From CAILUG01 sp903844415 (GTDB lineage Bacteria; Pseudomonadota; Gammaproteobacteria; Pseudomonadales; Pseudohongiellaceae): a DNA stretch of 64,000 nt. Positions 51,564 to 60,643 of the stretch are shown here, in pieces (position 1 is the first letter of the stretch; the number at the start of each line of letters is the position of its first letter). The notes beneath the pieces were generated by a model. The model was given only the letters and a program-made list of their open reading frames with translations, had not been told where the DNA came from and did not search any database. The stretch spans positions 92,706 to 156,705 of the forward strand of contig CANJTS010000008.1 of the NCBI GenBank assembly GCA_947477655.1, in the 5' to 3' direction. Made by a program: the position numbers and the translations under genes.

Positions 51564-53033
51564 TTACAGATTTGCTGGCCTGCGTAAATGCCAATCTGTT
51601 TCCCTTTGCCATGCAGCAGCGAGCGCGAACAATGCCGCCTCATCCAGGCGCGCACTACTGATCTGTAATCCGATCGGCAATCCTGAAGCACTAAAACCGC
51701 AAGGCAGTGAAATGGTTGGTATCCCGTAAAGATTGAATGGAGCCGTGTTGCGGGTAGAGGCTTCGGCAGTGTTGGCTTCTGCCAGTTGTGCACCAGAGAT
51801 TAGTTCCGGTAGCCCTGGAGTAGTTGGCGTTACCAGTACATCAATGTTGCTGAACACGGCGGCGATCTGGTTGCGCGCGACCTCCATACCCTGCAGGGCA
51901 CGGATGTAATCTTCTGCGGGCGTCTTGCCAGCCGCAAGTATGCGTTCGAGAGTGGATGCATGGTAGAAGTGGTGATTCGAGGGATCGTCGAGCCAGGGTT
52001 TGTGCCATACATAACTTTCAGCCAGTAGTGGCACGAAATTGCCGGCATCGGGCAACACCACATCACGCAGCGAACCTGTTAACTGCTCCAGTAGACGCAA
52101 AGCTTCGTTCATCGCCACCTCGATATCAGGCTGCAAGCGTTCGAAATACGGAGTGCGTGGAATGCCGATACGCAGACCGCGTACTGGTCGCTGTAGTGCT
52201 TCTAGGTATGCTGCAACAGGCGCTTCGATACTGACGGGATCGAGCGGATCGTAACCGGCTATTATTTGCAGTAACACCGCACAGTCGTCCACGCTGCGCG
52301 CCAGCGGACCAACATGGTCCAGCGATTCTGCTACGGGAATAATGCCGCGGATGCTGCACAGCCCGTGTGTTGCTTTTAATCCTGACACGCCACAATAAGC
52401 CGCCGGTAGACGAATCGATGCCAGCGTGTCGGTACCCAATGCCGCGCAGCACAGCCGAGCTGCAACAGCGGCAGCGGACCCGCCGGAAGAACCGCCCGGA
52501 ATACGTTCAAGGTTCCACGGATTGTGAACAGGACCAACATGCGAGATTGAAGAGGTGCCGCCGTACGCGAATTCGTGCATATTGAGCTTGCCTAACAGAA
52601 CAGCACCGCTACTGGCGAGACGCGTCCACACTGGGGCGTCGACTTCCGGGATGCGATGCTCCAGCATGGCATTGGCAGCAGTAGTTGGTATGCCTGCGGT
52701 ATCGATGTTGTCTTTTAGCCCCAACGGGATGCCATGCAAGGGCCCACGCCATTGTCCGCGCGCAAGCTCTTCTGTTAGAACACGCGCCTGCTCTAGCGCG
52801 GCCTCTTGCCCGACATAAATATAAGCATTGATACTGTCTTCGAATTGCGCGATACGCTGCAGGTACGCTTCAGTCAATTCGAGCGGGGACAATTCCCCGT
52901 TGCGCATGAGTGCCGAAGCTGCCGAGATCCCGAGAGATGTGAGGTCGGTACCTGATTGCGCCAGCAAGCCCCTCGCTTGCAACAAGAATGGTGTAAAACC
53001 TACACGGCTGAGAAAGCGGCGGCGCGAATGCAT
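51564..53033 (-). CDS. Tat-exported amidase-signature enzyme
   Basis: A 489-residue GatA-like amidase with a twin-arginine signal (SRRRFLSRVGF, then FLLQARGLLA). The Lys of the Ser-cisSer-Lys triad is in IPLGLKDNIDTAG and the cis-Ser in IPGGSSGGSAAAVA. The nucleophile strand, normally GTDTGGSIRxPA, reads GTDTLASIRLPA: the Ser is kept but the two Gly before it are Leu-Ala. Amidase-signature enzymes hydrolyse amides outside peptide synthesis; the substrate is unknown. The altered oxyanion strand may mean changed or lost activity. Confidence 0.86.
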   Translation of the reverse strand: MHSRRRFLSRVGFTPFLLQARGLLAQSGTDLTSLGISAASALMRNGELSPLELTEAYLQRIAQFEDSINAYIYVGQEAALEQARVLTEELARGQWRGPLHGIPLGLKDNIDTAGIPTTAANAMLEHRIPEVDAPVWTRLASSGAVLLGKLNMHEFAYGGTSSISHVGPVHNPWNLERIPGGSSGGSAAAVAARLCCAALGTDTLASIRLPAAYCGVSGLKATHGLCSIRGIIPVAESLDHVGPLARSVDDCAVLLQIIAGYDPLDPVSIEAPVAAYLEALQRPVRGLRIGIPRTPYFERLQPDIEVAMNEALRLLEQLTGSLRDVVLPDAGNFVPLLAESYVWHKPWLDDPSNHHFYHASTLERILAAGKTPAEDYIRALQGMEVARNQIAAVFSNIDVLVTPTTPGLPELISGAQLAEANTAEASTRNTAPFNLYGIPTISLPCGFSASGLPIGLQISSARLDEAALFALAAAWQRETDWHLRRPANL

Positions 53034-53136
53034 GGACAGAAGCCTCTGTTAGCGGAATTATTTGACCCGAGTTTAGTCTATCCGTACAAATTACTCATAA
53101 TGAAATGGGCACTAAAATTAATACTTTACGGTTTTA

Positions 53137-53171
53137 TTTAAAGGGGTATTTAAAAGGGTCTGAACCTTTAA
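53137..53171. repeat. AAAGGGGTC-type dispersed repeat, copy A
   Basis: TTTAAAGGGGTATTTAAAAGGGTCTGAACCTTTA-like sequence between the amidase and the DUF1592 gene; imperfect palindrome AAAGG/CCTTT. It is related to copies at 58854, 61873 and 63879. Confidence 0.6.
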
Positions 53172-53310
53172 TTTCCCTTTCATTACATTAGGGGTTAACT
53201 ACAGCTATTGATATGCTCAGTACTGCAATAACTAAGCTGGGTTACACTGGCACTGTCGGGGCGTCTGCCCTGCGGTTTGATGTTATTCGAAATGGCCCAG
53301 AGGAAATGTA

Positions 53311-55716
53311 ATGAGTAAAGCAGAATACGCGCTCCCGGCAGCCCTGCTCGCAGTGATCAGCTGGAGTTCACCAGCCATCTGTGCCGATGAACGACCCGTG
53401 AGTGTAAATGTCGCCCACGAAGGACTCGATGCCTGGGCGAAGGGCAGTGATCGCCAATTGAAACTCCTCGGGCAATACTGCATGGATTGCCACAACTCAT
53501 CAGATTGGGCTGGGGGAGTAGCGTTCGACTCGATGTCTCTGGGTGAAATAGGTAAAGACGCGGCGATCTGGGAGGAGGCGGTACGCAAGCTACGTGCGGG
53601 ACTAATGCCTCCCCAAGGACAGCCACGACCGGAGCGAGCGGTACTCGACGGCATGGTGCAGTGGCTCGGGACTGGCCTGGATCTCGCCTGGAATGTAGCG
53701 CCCAACCCGGGTGCGGAACCGATTTCGCGCCTCAATCGCGCCCAGTATGCAAATGCGGTAAGGGATTTGTTGGCGTTCGACGCGGGTGATCTCGTGCGCA
53801 CGTTGCCTGCGGACGCAACCGCTGGCGGGTTTGACAATATCGCACAGGCGCTCAGCATGTCGCCGACGTTGCTGGAAGGTTACCTCTCGGTCGCGATGCA
53901 GATCAGCCGACAAGCGGTGGGCGATATGGCCACCGCACCGACACAAGTCGAGTACCGGGCTGAGGGTGGAAATACCCAGCAAGGTTATGTAGAAGATCTT
54001 CCACTGGGTACGCGTGGGGGCATGGTGGCCGAACACTACTTCCCGGTCGACGCGGAATACGAGTTTAAGGTCGCAGCCAACATTCCCGTGTTCGGGCGTG
54101 GCAACGATACGGGGCGGATGATCTGGTGTGGCGGCCCCAAAATGGAAGTCATGTTCAATGGCGTGCCGTTAGAAGCGGAGGATCCGTTGCACTTCCGGCT
54201 GCAAGTACCCGCGGGTTCGCAAAAAATTTCGATGGCACTTGTTGATCAGCAGCAGTGTCTCGGCGCGGGCGAGCTCTATCTTGCCGAAATCAGCGCGGCT
54301 GCTGGAAGCGTGCAGAGTTTGGAGATCGATGGACCATATAACGTAACTGGCCTTGGCGATACGCCGAGCAGAAAGGCGATTTTTGTATGCCAGCCACAAC
54401 GGAACGACGAGGAACTGTCCTGTGCCCGTCAGATACTGAGTCAGCTTGCCACGCGTGCGTATCGGCGCCCGATCGGCCTGGATGATCCGGAAGTGGGCAC
54501 ATTGATGAAATTCTATGAAATGAGCCGCAACGCAGACGGTGGAAATTTCGCGAGCGGCATACAGGGAGCGCTGACGTGGTTGCTGGTGAATCCTAAATTT
54601 CTGTATCGCTTCGAGGAAGAGCCGCAGAATCTAGCTGCCGGCGAGGTTTACCGGATCAGCGATTTGGAGTTGGCATCTAGGCTGTCCTTTTTCCTGTGGA
54701 GCAGTATTCCAGACGAGCCACTGCTGCAATTAGCGGAGGAGGGGAGGCTGGGCGAAAGAGAAGTGCTGGCGCAACAAGTGCAACGCATGCTGGCGGATCC
54801 CCGCGCGGAATCGCTGGTGGAGAACTTTGTTGGTCAGTGGTTAAAGTTGCGCGAGTTGGAAGTAGCGGCACCGCAAGATCCGGCATTCGATGCGCCGTTA
54901 CGCGAAGCCATGCGGCAGGAGACCTTGTACTTTTTCCAGAGTCTAGTGAGCGAAGACAAAAATCTTTTGACCCTGCTCGACTCGGACTACACCTATTTGA
55001 ATGAACGTCTAGCTAAACACTACGGTATAGAAGGTGTGTGGGGTGGATATATGCGCAGAGTCGAGCTGCCAGAAGATAGTCCGCGTCGAGGACTTTTAGG
55101 ACACGCAAGCATACTGACTGCGACATCGGCGCCGGATCGAACTTCTCCGGTAATTCGCGGGGCGTGGATCGTAGAGAATCTTCTCGGCGCTCATGTGCCT
55201 AGTCCACCGCCCGGCGTCGAGACCAATCTCGATGCGCCCGCACCTGACCAGAATGTGCAAGCTGATACCCTGCGCCAGAGATTAGAGACACATCGTTCTG
55301 ATCCGGCATGTGCGTCTTGCCACAAGATCATGGATCCCATCGGTTTTGCATTGGAAAACTTCGACTCGGTTGGTCGCTGGCGAGCGCTCGACAATGGGCT
55401 GCCAATTAACACGGTGTCCGAGATGACCGACGGCACCTACGTCGATGGGCCCGCCGCGTTGCGTGCCGCATTGCTTACCAGACCCGACGCATTTATGGCT
55501 TCCATCAGCGAGCGTTTGCTGACCTATGCACTCGGCAGAGAGTTGGCTCAGTACGACGGGCCCGTGGTACGCCGTATCGTTCAGCAGGCAGACTCCGAGG
55601 GGTTTACCTTTAGTGCATTGGTACAAGCAATTGTAATAAGCGAGCCGTTTCAGCAGCGCATCAAGCTGGAAGGAGTAGGCCCCACAACGGCGCAACTTGC
55701 GCCCACCAGGGACTAG
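53311..55716 (+). CDS. DUF1592/DUF1588/DUF1585-type c-cytochrome protein
   Basis: An 801-residue exported protein; GAGGAA lies before the ATG and the signal ends near AICA. A heme motif CMDCH is at 57-61, then MPPQGQPRP, ISRLNRAQYANAVRDLL (DUF1587), a beta-rich carbohydrate-binding-like insert, the DUF1595/DUF1592 block (LATRAYRRPI, LASRLSFFLWSSIPDE), DUF1588 with LLGHASILTATSAPDRTSPVIRGAWIVENLLG, a second heme-type CASCH in SDPACASCHKIMDPIGFALENFD, and the DUF1585 tail. Known from planctomycetes and marine bacteria; function unknown. It is first of three co-directional genes with a DUF1552 and an ankyrin protein. Confidence 0.9.
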   Translation: MSKAEYALPAALLAVISWSSPAICADERPVSVNVAHEGLDAWAKGSDRQLKLLGQYCMDCHNSSDWAGGVAFDSMSLGEIGKDAAIWEEAVRKLRAGLMPPQGQPRPERAVLDGMVQWLGTGLDLAWNVAPNPGAEPISRLNRAQYANAVRDLLAFDAGDLVRTLPADATAGGFDNIAQALSMSPTLLEGYLSVAMQISRQAVGDMATAPTQVEYRAEGGNTQQGYVEDLPLGTRGGMVAEHYFPVDAEYEFKVAANIPVFGRGNDTGRMIWCGGPKMEVMFNGVPLEAEDPLHFRLQVPAGSQKISMALVDQQQCLGAGELYLAEISAAAGSVQSLEIDGPYNVTGLGDTPSRKAIFVCQPQRNDEELSCARQILSQLATRAYRRPIGLDDPEVGTLMKFYEMSRNADGGNFASGIQGALTWLLVNPKFLYRFEEEPQNLAAGEVYRISDLELASRLSFFLWSSIPDEPLLQLAEEGRLGEREVLAQQVQRMLADPRAESLVENFVGQWLKLRELEVAAPQDPAFDAPLREAMRQETLYFFQSLVSEDKNLLTLLDSDYTYLNERLAKHYGIEGVWGGYMRRVELPEDSPRRGLLGHASILTATSAPDRTSPVIRGAWIVENLLGAHVPSPPPGVETNLDAPAPDQNVQADTLRQRLETHRSDPACASCHKIMDPIGFALENFDSVGRWRALDNGLPINTVSEMTDGTYVDGPAALRAALLTRPDAFMASISERLLTYALGRELAQYDGPVVRRIVQQADSEGFTFSALVQAIVISEPFQQRIKLEGVGPTTAQLAPTRD

Positions 55717-55818
55717 CGGAAGCGGCACAAGAAGTGCGTGGGTAGTGTGTGGGTAGTGCGTGAGTAGTGCGAGCCACACAATCACAAGACAATAAAAACT
55801 GCAGAGCAGGAGCCGGAC

Positions 55819-57102
55819 ATGAATTATCTGACCAAGAAACATATTTCTCGCCGCCAATTACTACGCGGAAGTGGCGTTGCACTGGCGCTGCCTCTGCTGG
55901 AGTCGATGGTGCCCGCCGGAACAGCGCGCGCTGCCGAACTCGGCACGCCGCAGTCGAGACTGGCCTGTATCTATATCCCGCATGGGGCGGTTCAAGCCAA
56001 CTGGATACCATCGAGTGAAGGCAGCAACTTCGAATTTAGCCCGACCCTGAAGTCCCTCGAGCCGTTCCGTGATCGCATCAACGTCGTTAGTGGCCTGTCG
56101 TTGCCGACAGCGTACCAAGGACCGCCATCGGCTGGCGAGAATCACAGCCGTTCTTCGCGGTGCTGGATCACCTGCGTTGCGCCTGGTACGGGCCCTTCAC
56201 CTACATCGATGGATCAGGTGGCTGCGGATTACATCGGCCAGACTACGCAGTTGCCGTCGCTGGAGCTCGCGCTGGAAGAACGCAATTCGATCTCCTACCG
56301 GACGCCGACCACCCCGCTGCCTACGCAGGTCAATCCACGTGTGGTATTTGAACGGTTGTTCGGTGACGGCAGTTCTCCCGCACAGCTCGCCGCGCGCCGC
56401 GCGCAGACGACCACCATTCTGGATGTCGTACGGCAAGAGATTAATTCGTTGCAGCGCACGTTGCCGTCGGGAGACCGGATTCGCTTTGAGCAGTACTTAA
56501 ACGATGTACGCGAAGTGGAGCGGCGGCTGAGCCTGGAGACTGACAGGTCGATGAACCTACTCGACCTGCCGGATCGACCCGCCGGTGTTCCGGACAACTT
56601 CGAGGAACATGCGAGCACCATGTTCGACCTGCTCGCGCTTTCGTGGCAGGCAGACCTGACGCGTGTGTCCACCTTGATGCTGGCACAAGAACTCAGCAAC
56701 CGCGCGTTTCCGGAAAGTGGTGTGAATGATGGGTTCCACAATTGTTCACATCACATGGACATCGCAGAGAACATGGCGCGTCTTTCGCGACTACAGGAAT
56801 ATCATCTTCGCAACTCACTGACATATTTTGTCGCTAAGCTGAATGCCACGCCGGATGGAAATGGCACTTTGCTCGATCATTCCCTCGTGCTCTACGGCAG
56901 CGGTATGGGCAACTCGCAGGATCACAACCACAGCGAACTGCCGATCGTACTTGCGGGCGGAGCCTCCGGAAAAATGGTTGGCGGGAAACACGTGCGCGTG
57001 GCAAGCGGCACCCCGATTTCGAATCTATTGGTAACGATGCTCGACAAAGTAGGAGTGCCTGTCGATGGATTTGCCGACAGCAACGACATTGTGCATATCT
57101 AG
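55819..57102 (+). CDS. DUF1552-family Tat-exported protein
   Basis: A 427-residue protein with twin-arginine signal (ISRRQLLRGSGVALALPLLE). DUF1552 landmarks: RLACIYIPHGAVQANWIP, GENHSRSS, the FHNCSHHMD His cluster (about residues 309-316) and DHSLVLYGSGMGNSQDHNHSELPIVLAGGA, resembling the sulfatase/phosphatase-like fold of DUF1501 relatives. The His clusters suggest a metal site, but no activity is known. DUF1552 and DUF1592 genes are usual partners. It lies 102 bp after the DUF1592 gene. Confidence 0.9.
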   Translation: MNYLTKKHISRRQLLRGSGVALALPLLESMVPAGTARAAELGTPQSRLACIYIPHGAVQANWIPSSEGSNFEFSPTLKSLEPFRDRINVVSGLSLPTAYQGPPSAGENHSRSSRCWITCVAPGTGPSPTSMDQVAADYIGQTTQLPSLELALEERNSISYRTPTTPLPTQVNPRVVFERLFGDGSSPAQLAARRAQTTTILDVVRQEINSLQRTLPSGDRIRFEQYLNDVREVERRLSLETDRSMNLLDLPDRPAGVPDNFEEHASTMFDLLALSWQADLTRVSTLMLAQELSNRAFPESGVNDGFHNCSHHMDIAENMARLSRLQEYHLRNSLTYFVAKLNATPDGNGTLLDHSLVLYGSGMGNSQDHNHSELPIVLAGGASGKMVGGKHVRVASGTPISNLLVTMLDKVGVPVDGFADSNDIVHI

Positions 57103-57121
57103 CAACAAAGGAGACTGTGGC

Positions 57122-58780
57122 GTGAAAATTCTGAAGAGACTTATCGTGCTTGCCCCGCGTCGGTTATGGGGCGCTCTGCTGATCGGCGTGCTCGCTCAAT
57201 TAGGTGGCACCCTGGCTGCGCAACCTCTGCCAGTACCGATGCCACAGCAGGTGCAAGGTTCGCCGGTGGCGGAGGCAGCCAGACAAGGCGACCGTCAATC
57301 CGTGCAGGCGTTGCTGCAGCAAGGACTGGATGTCAACAGTTGGGACAGTGGAGGCACGCCGGCCCTGCATTGGGCAGTGCATTTCGATGATCAGGCTTTG
57401 GTCGCTTTGCTGCTTGCTGCGGGTGCAGACGTACAAGGTGCAAACCGGTATGGGCAAGCTCCGCTGCATGTCGCTCTACTGCAACACAACCCCGCCATGG
57501 TGCGGAGTTTGCTGGAGGCTGGTGCCAACGCGGAACAGGCAGATTCAAGCGGTGAGTTGCCGTTGCTGAGAGCAACACGACTTGGTGATCTCGACATGGT
57601 GGAGGAGTTGTTGACCCACGGCGCACAGGTAGATGCCCGCAACCTGCACTTTGGGCAATCGGCACTAATGATTGCCGTGATGGAGGAACATGCCCTGTTG
57701 GTGCAGCGCCTGCTTGCGGCTGGCGCCGATGTAAACGCGCAGAGCCTGCCGGGCGAGGTGCAAAGGAATGTCCTGCCGAGCGAGGTGCCCGTGGGTACAT
57801 CGCAGGGAGTGGGCATCAACCGTTCGGGATTGCCCGACAGAGGGATGCGTTACCCGATTACCGGCATGAAGACACCCCTTTTGTTAGCGACCCGACAGGG
57901 CAATCTTGAGCTTACCAAGTTGCTGGTGGAGGCCGGAGCCGACATTGAAACTGCGGATGCAAATGCAATTACGCCCCTGATCAACGCGATCCTTAATCAC
58001 AGCATCGTGAATGTGAATCGTTCCGGGCAGAGTGATCACTTGAAGATTGCGCAATATCTGATCGAGGCTGGTGCGAATGTTAATGCCCAGGATTGGTATG
58101 GGCAGACGCCGCTTTGGGCCGCCGTTGATATACGCAATCTGGAATTCACAGTAACGGCAACGTCCAATCGGGTGGACAGGGAAGGTGCATACGCGCTGAT
58201 AGAGTCCTTGTTGGCTGCTGGTGCAGATCCTAATGCTCGTATAAAGGAGTTTCCTCCCGAACGGCGCTTCATAGCAGGCACTGGTTTCAACGGGTGGGTC
58301 GATATGACAGGACAGACTCCATTGCTGCGAGCTTCGATTGCGGGCGACCTACGGGTATTACACCTGCTGCTCGACCACAAGGCCGATCCCAATATCACTA
58401 CGTTAGACGGTACGACCCCATTGATGGTTGCTGCCGGCGTCTCTTGGGCAGTTGCGGAGACTTTCGATGAAGGTCTTGAGGCGCTCCTGGAAACGGTGCA
58501 GCTGATGCATACATTGGGGAACGATATTAATGCTGTGAACTCGATGGGTATACGCGCGATTCACGGTGCTGCTAATCGAGGCTCAAATGCCATCATCTCG
58601 TACCTAGTGGAGAACGGCGCGCTGGTAGATGTGGCCGACAATGAAGGTCGCACGCCCATCGCATGGGCAGAGGGCGAGCTGACGGGCGCACGCGCGCCGA
58701 CGCAAAAGCCGGAGACGATCTCGTTGCTGCTGGAGTTGCAGGCCAGCACCACGCTGCGACAGAAAAGTGTTGTCAAGTAA
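57122..58780 (+). CDS. Exported ankyrin-repeat protein
   Basis: Starting at a GTG with AAAGGAG 8 bases upstream, 552 residues with signal peptide (RLWGALLIGVLAQLGGTLAAQ). About ten ankyrin repeats follow, with clear units such as GTPALHWAVHFDDQALVALLLAAGADV and KTPLLLATRQGNLELTKLLVEAGADIETAD. A longer insert lies around 215-245. It probably acts as a periplasmic protein-binding scaffold for the two preceding proteins; that partner role is inferred from gene order only. Confidence 0.87.
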   Translation: MKILKRLIVLAPRRLWGALLIGVLAQLGGTLAAQPLPVPMPQQVQGSPVAEAARQGDRQSVQALLQQGLDVNSWDSGGTPALHWAVHFDDQALVALLLAAGADVQGANRYGQAPLHVALLQHNPAMVRSLLEAGANAEQADSSGELPLLRATRLGDLDMVEELLTHGAQVDARNLHFGQSALMIAVMEEHALLVQRLLAAGADVNAQSLPGEVQRNVLPSEVPVGTSQGVGINRSGLPDRGMRYPITGMKTPLLLATRQGNLELTKLLVEAGADIETADANAITPLINAILNHSIVNVNRSGQSDHLKIAQYLIEAGANVNAQDWYGQTPLWAAVDIRNLEFTVTATSNRVDREGAYALIESLLAAGADPNARIKEFPPERRFIAGTGFNGWVDMTGQTPLLRASIAGDLRVLHLLLDHKADPNITTLDGTTPLMVAAGVSWAVAETFDEGLEALLETVQLMHTLGNDINAVNSMGIRAIHGAANRGSNAIISYLVENGALVDVADNEGRTPIAWAEGELTGARAPTQKPETISLLLELQASTTLRQKSVVK

Positions 58781-58853
58781 GTGGAATTTTTCCATGCCCC
58801 GACATAAGAATAAAATATTTAAAGGAGTTATTTTATTTTAAAGGGATATTTAA

Positions 58854-58868
58854 AGGGGTCAGACCCCT
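58854..58868. repeat. AAAGGGGTC-type dispersed repeat, copy B (perfect palindrome)
   Basis: AGGGGTCAGACCCCT is a perfect 7-bp inverted repeat around one A. Upstream, TATTTAAAGG recurs (58817 and 58848). It lies between the convergent ankyrin and halogenase genes; the rest of the 211-bp gap holds no gene. Confidence 0.75.
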
Positions 58869-58991
58869 ATGCCCGCTTAGGCAAACTTCGTTTTGGTTAA
58901 ACTTCTTCTTTAAGAAATATATCTGAGGTTTAACAAAGTTTGGTCCGTTCCAGAATACACGAGAACATATCTTATGCAGATACTGGCAACT

Positions 58992-60530
58992 TTACTTGCC
59001 TTTCATCCGTGAGATGAAATCATCATGATGTATGCATAATTTAGCAACATTCTCCTGCTTTCGCAGCAAACGCTGATAACCTTCGTTGAGATTACTCTCG
59101 AACTTAAAGTTGGCGGATATGCGCGCAAACCCAGCACGATTAAATATTCCGACCCCCGCGCCGACGGTTATCCAACTAGGAGCCTTGAACATTTCAAGCG
59201 TGACTGTATCGTAATCGAACAAAGGGATCTTCTGCCATAAAGCCAGCTTTTCTTGTAGCGACGGAATTATGGCCATCCGTTCGCGAAATGTTTGCCAAAA
59301 CGGAGAATCTCGTCGTCTGGTCAGATAATGCATCTGCAGGAATTCAGGAACCGGATCGTTGACCATCCTGCAGTTGGAATTAATTCTATTGATGACATCC
59401 GGCGTCAGATTGTTGATCGCATCCGACTTAAGAAAATTTATCAAGTTTTTGCTGAAAACCCAGATTGATGTGGCTTCCAATGGTTCAACAAAGTTTTGCG
59501 CCAAACCGACGGCAAAACAATTTTTTACCAGCGTATTACTGAATGCCCCCGCTTTGAACTTAAAAGTTTTCGGACTTGTTACCTGAAACCCGAGCAAATC
59601 TTCAACTTCTTTAAGAGCTTCTTCCTCACTTATGAAGGATGAATCAAAAACATAGCCACAACCGTACCTGTCTTGGACCGGAATTTTCCAGATCCAACCA
59701 AATTTCATCGCGATGGCTTCGGTGTATGGCGGCAACTTGACCCCATCATGAGGAATGAAAAACGGCAACGCAGTATCTAGCGGCAAATGCTTACTGTAAT
59801 CAACCCATGGTTCGTTGAAGTGCTTGCCGAGCAACAGCCGTGCAAAGCCGGAACAGTCGAAGATAAAATCAAAGCTAAGAGCAGTGCCGTCTTCCAGAGT
59901 CAGGCTGGTGATGTTGCCTTCCGCATCATTGCTGAGCTGTGCAAGTTTGCCTTCGATACGCTCAATATTGCGTTCAGACAGCGCTAATTTGGCAAGGAAT
60001 TTAGCCAGCAGCCTTGCATCAAAATGCAGCGCAAAGCTGCCGAGAGGATGCAGCGTATTCAACGGGTCAGGGTACTTGTGCAAATCGGCTTTAGGAATAT
60101 CACTGTACACAAATGGGACCTTCCCTTCCGCAGAAAGTTTTGCGATGAAGCTGGCGCTATCCAGCGGAATGTCTTGTCCAATAAGCATGGTTGGCAACAC
60201 GTTGAATCTGAAAATATTATCCAGATCCCACATTTCCAGTTCATCGTTGCCGGTGAAGTTGTGAAAGTAAGAAGTACCGTCGCCATGCCAGTTGGTAAAC
60301 TTTATGCCCGTTTTCAAAGTCGCGCTGCATTCTCTGAACAGCGCAGATAGTGGAATTTTCAGAAAATCAAGTACCGCCACAATGTGAGGTACAGTACCTT
60401 CGCCCGCCCCCAGAATGCCGATTGCATCACTTTCGACAACAGTAATCTGAAATTGCGGGTAAAACTCTCTTACTAGCAGCGCCGTCAACCAGCCAGCTGT
60501 TCCACCACCCAGAACGATAATTTTCTTCAT
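58992..60530 (-). CDS. Flavin-dependent tryptophan-halogenase-like enzyme
   Basis: A 512-residue FAD enzyme; the ATG at 60530 begins MKKIIVLGGGTAGWLTALLV, the flavin-binding GxGxxG start, and an upstream extension is rejected. Family landmarks are GAGEGTVPHI, the catalytic Lys in ATLKTGIKF, the WxWxIP barrier motif in GWIWKIPVQDRYGCGYVF and the region of catalytic Glu in NFVEPLEATSIW (usually PLESTGI). It uses FADH2, O2 and halide to halogenate an aromatic or indole substrate. No flavin reductase gene is adjacent. An IS3 element lies directly upstream. Confidence 0.87.
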   Translation of the reverse strand: MKKIIVLGGGTAGWLTALLVREFYPQFQITVVESDAIGILGAGEGTVPHIVAVLDFLKIPLSALFRECSATLKTGIKFTNWHGDGTSYFHNFTGNDELEMWDLDNIFRFNVLPTMLIGQDIPLDSASFIAKLSAEGKVPFVYSDIPKADLHKYPDPLNTLHPLGSFALHFDARLLAKFLAKLALSERNIERIEGKLAQLSNDAEGNITSLTLEDGTALSFDFIFDCSGFARLLLGKHFNEPWVDYSKHLPLDTALPFFIPHDGVKLPPYTEAIAMKFGWIWKIPVQDRYGCGYVFDSSFISEEEALKEVEDLLGFQVTSPKTFKFKAGAFSNTLVKNCFAVGLAQNFVEPLEATSIWVFSKNLINFLKSDAINNLTPDVINRINSNCRMVNDPVPEFLQMHYLTRRRDSPFWQTFRERMAIIPSLQEKLALWQKIPLFDYDTVTLEMFKAPSWITVGAGVGIFNRAGFARISANFKFESNLNEGYQRLLRKQENVAKLCIHHDDFISRMKGK

Positions 60531-60643
60531 CGCAAATACCTTTGATAATTCTATGTTTGCTACAGGCTCACGGTGTTTGTTTTGACAGTGCCTAACAAAT
60601 GTTGAGCTAAAAAACTGAGGTTCCCCCAAAATAACGGATTGAT

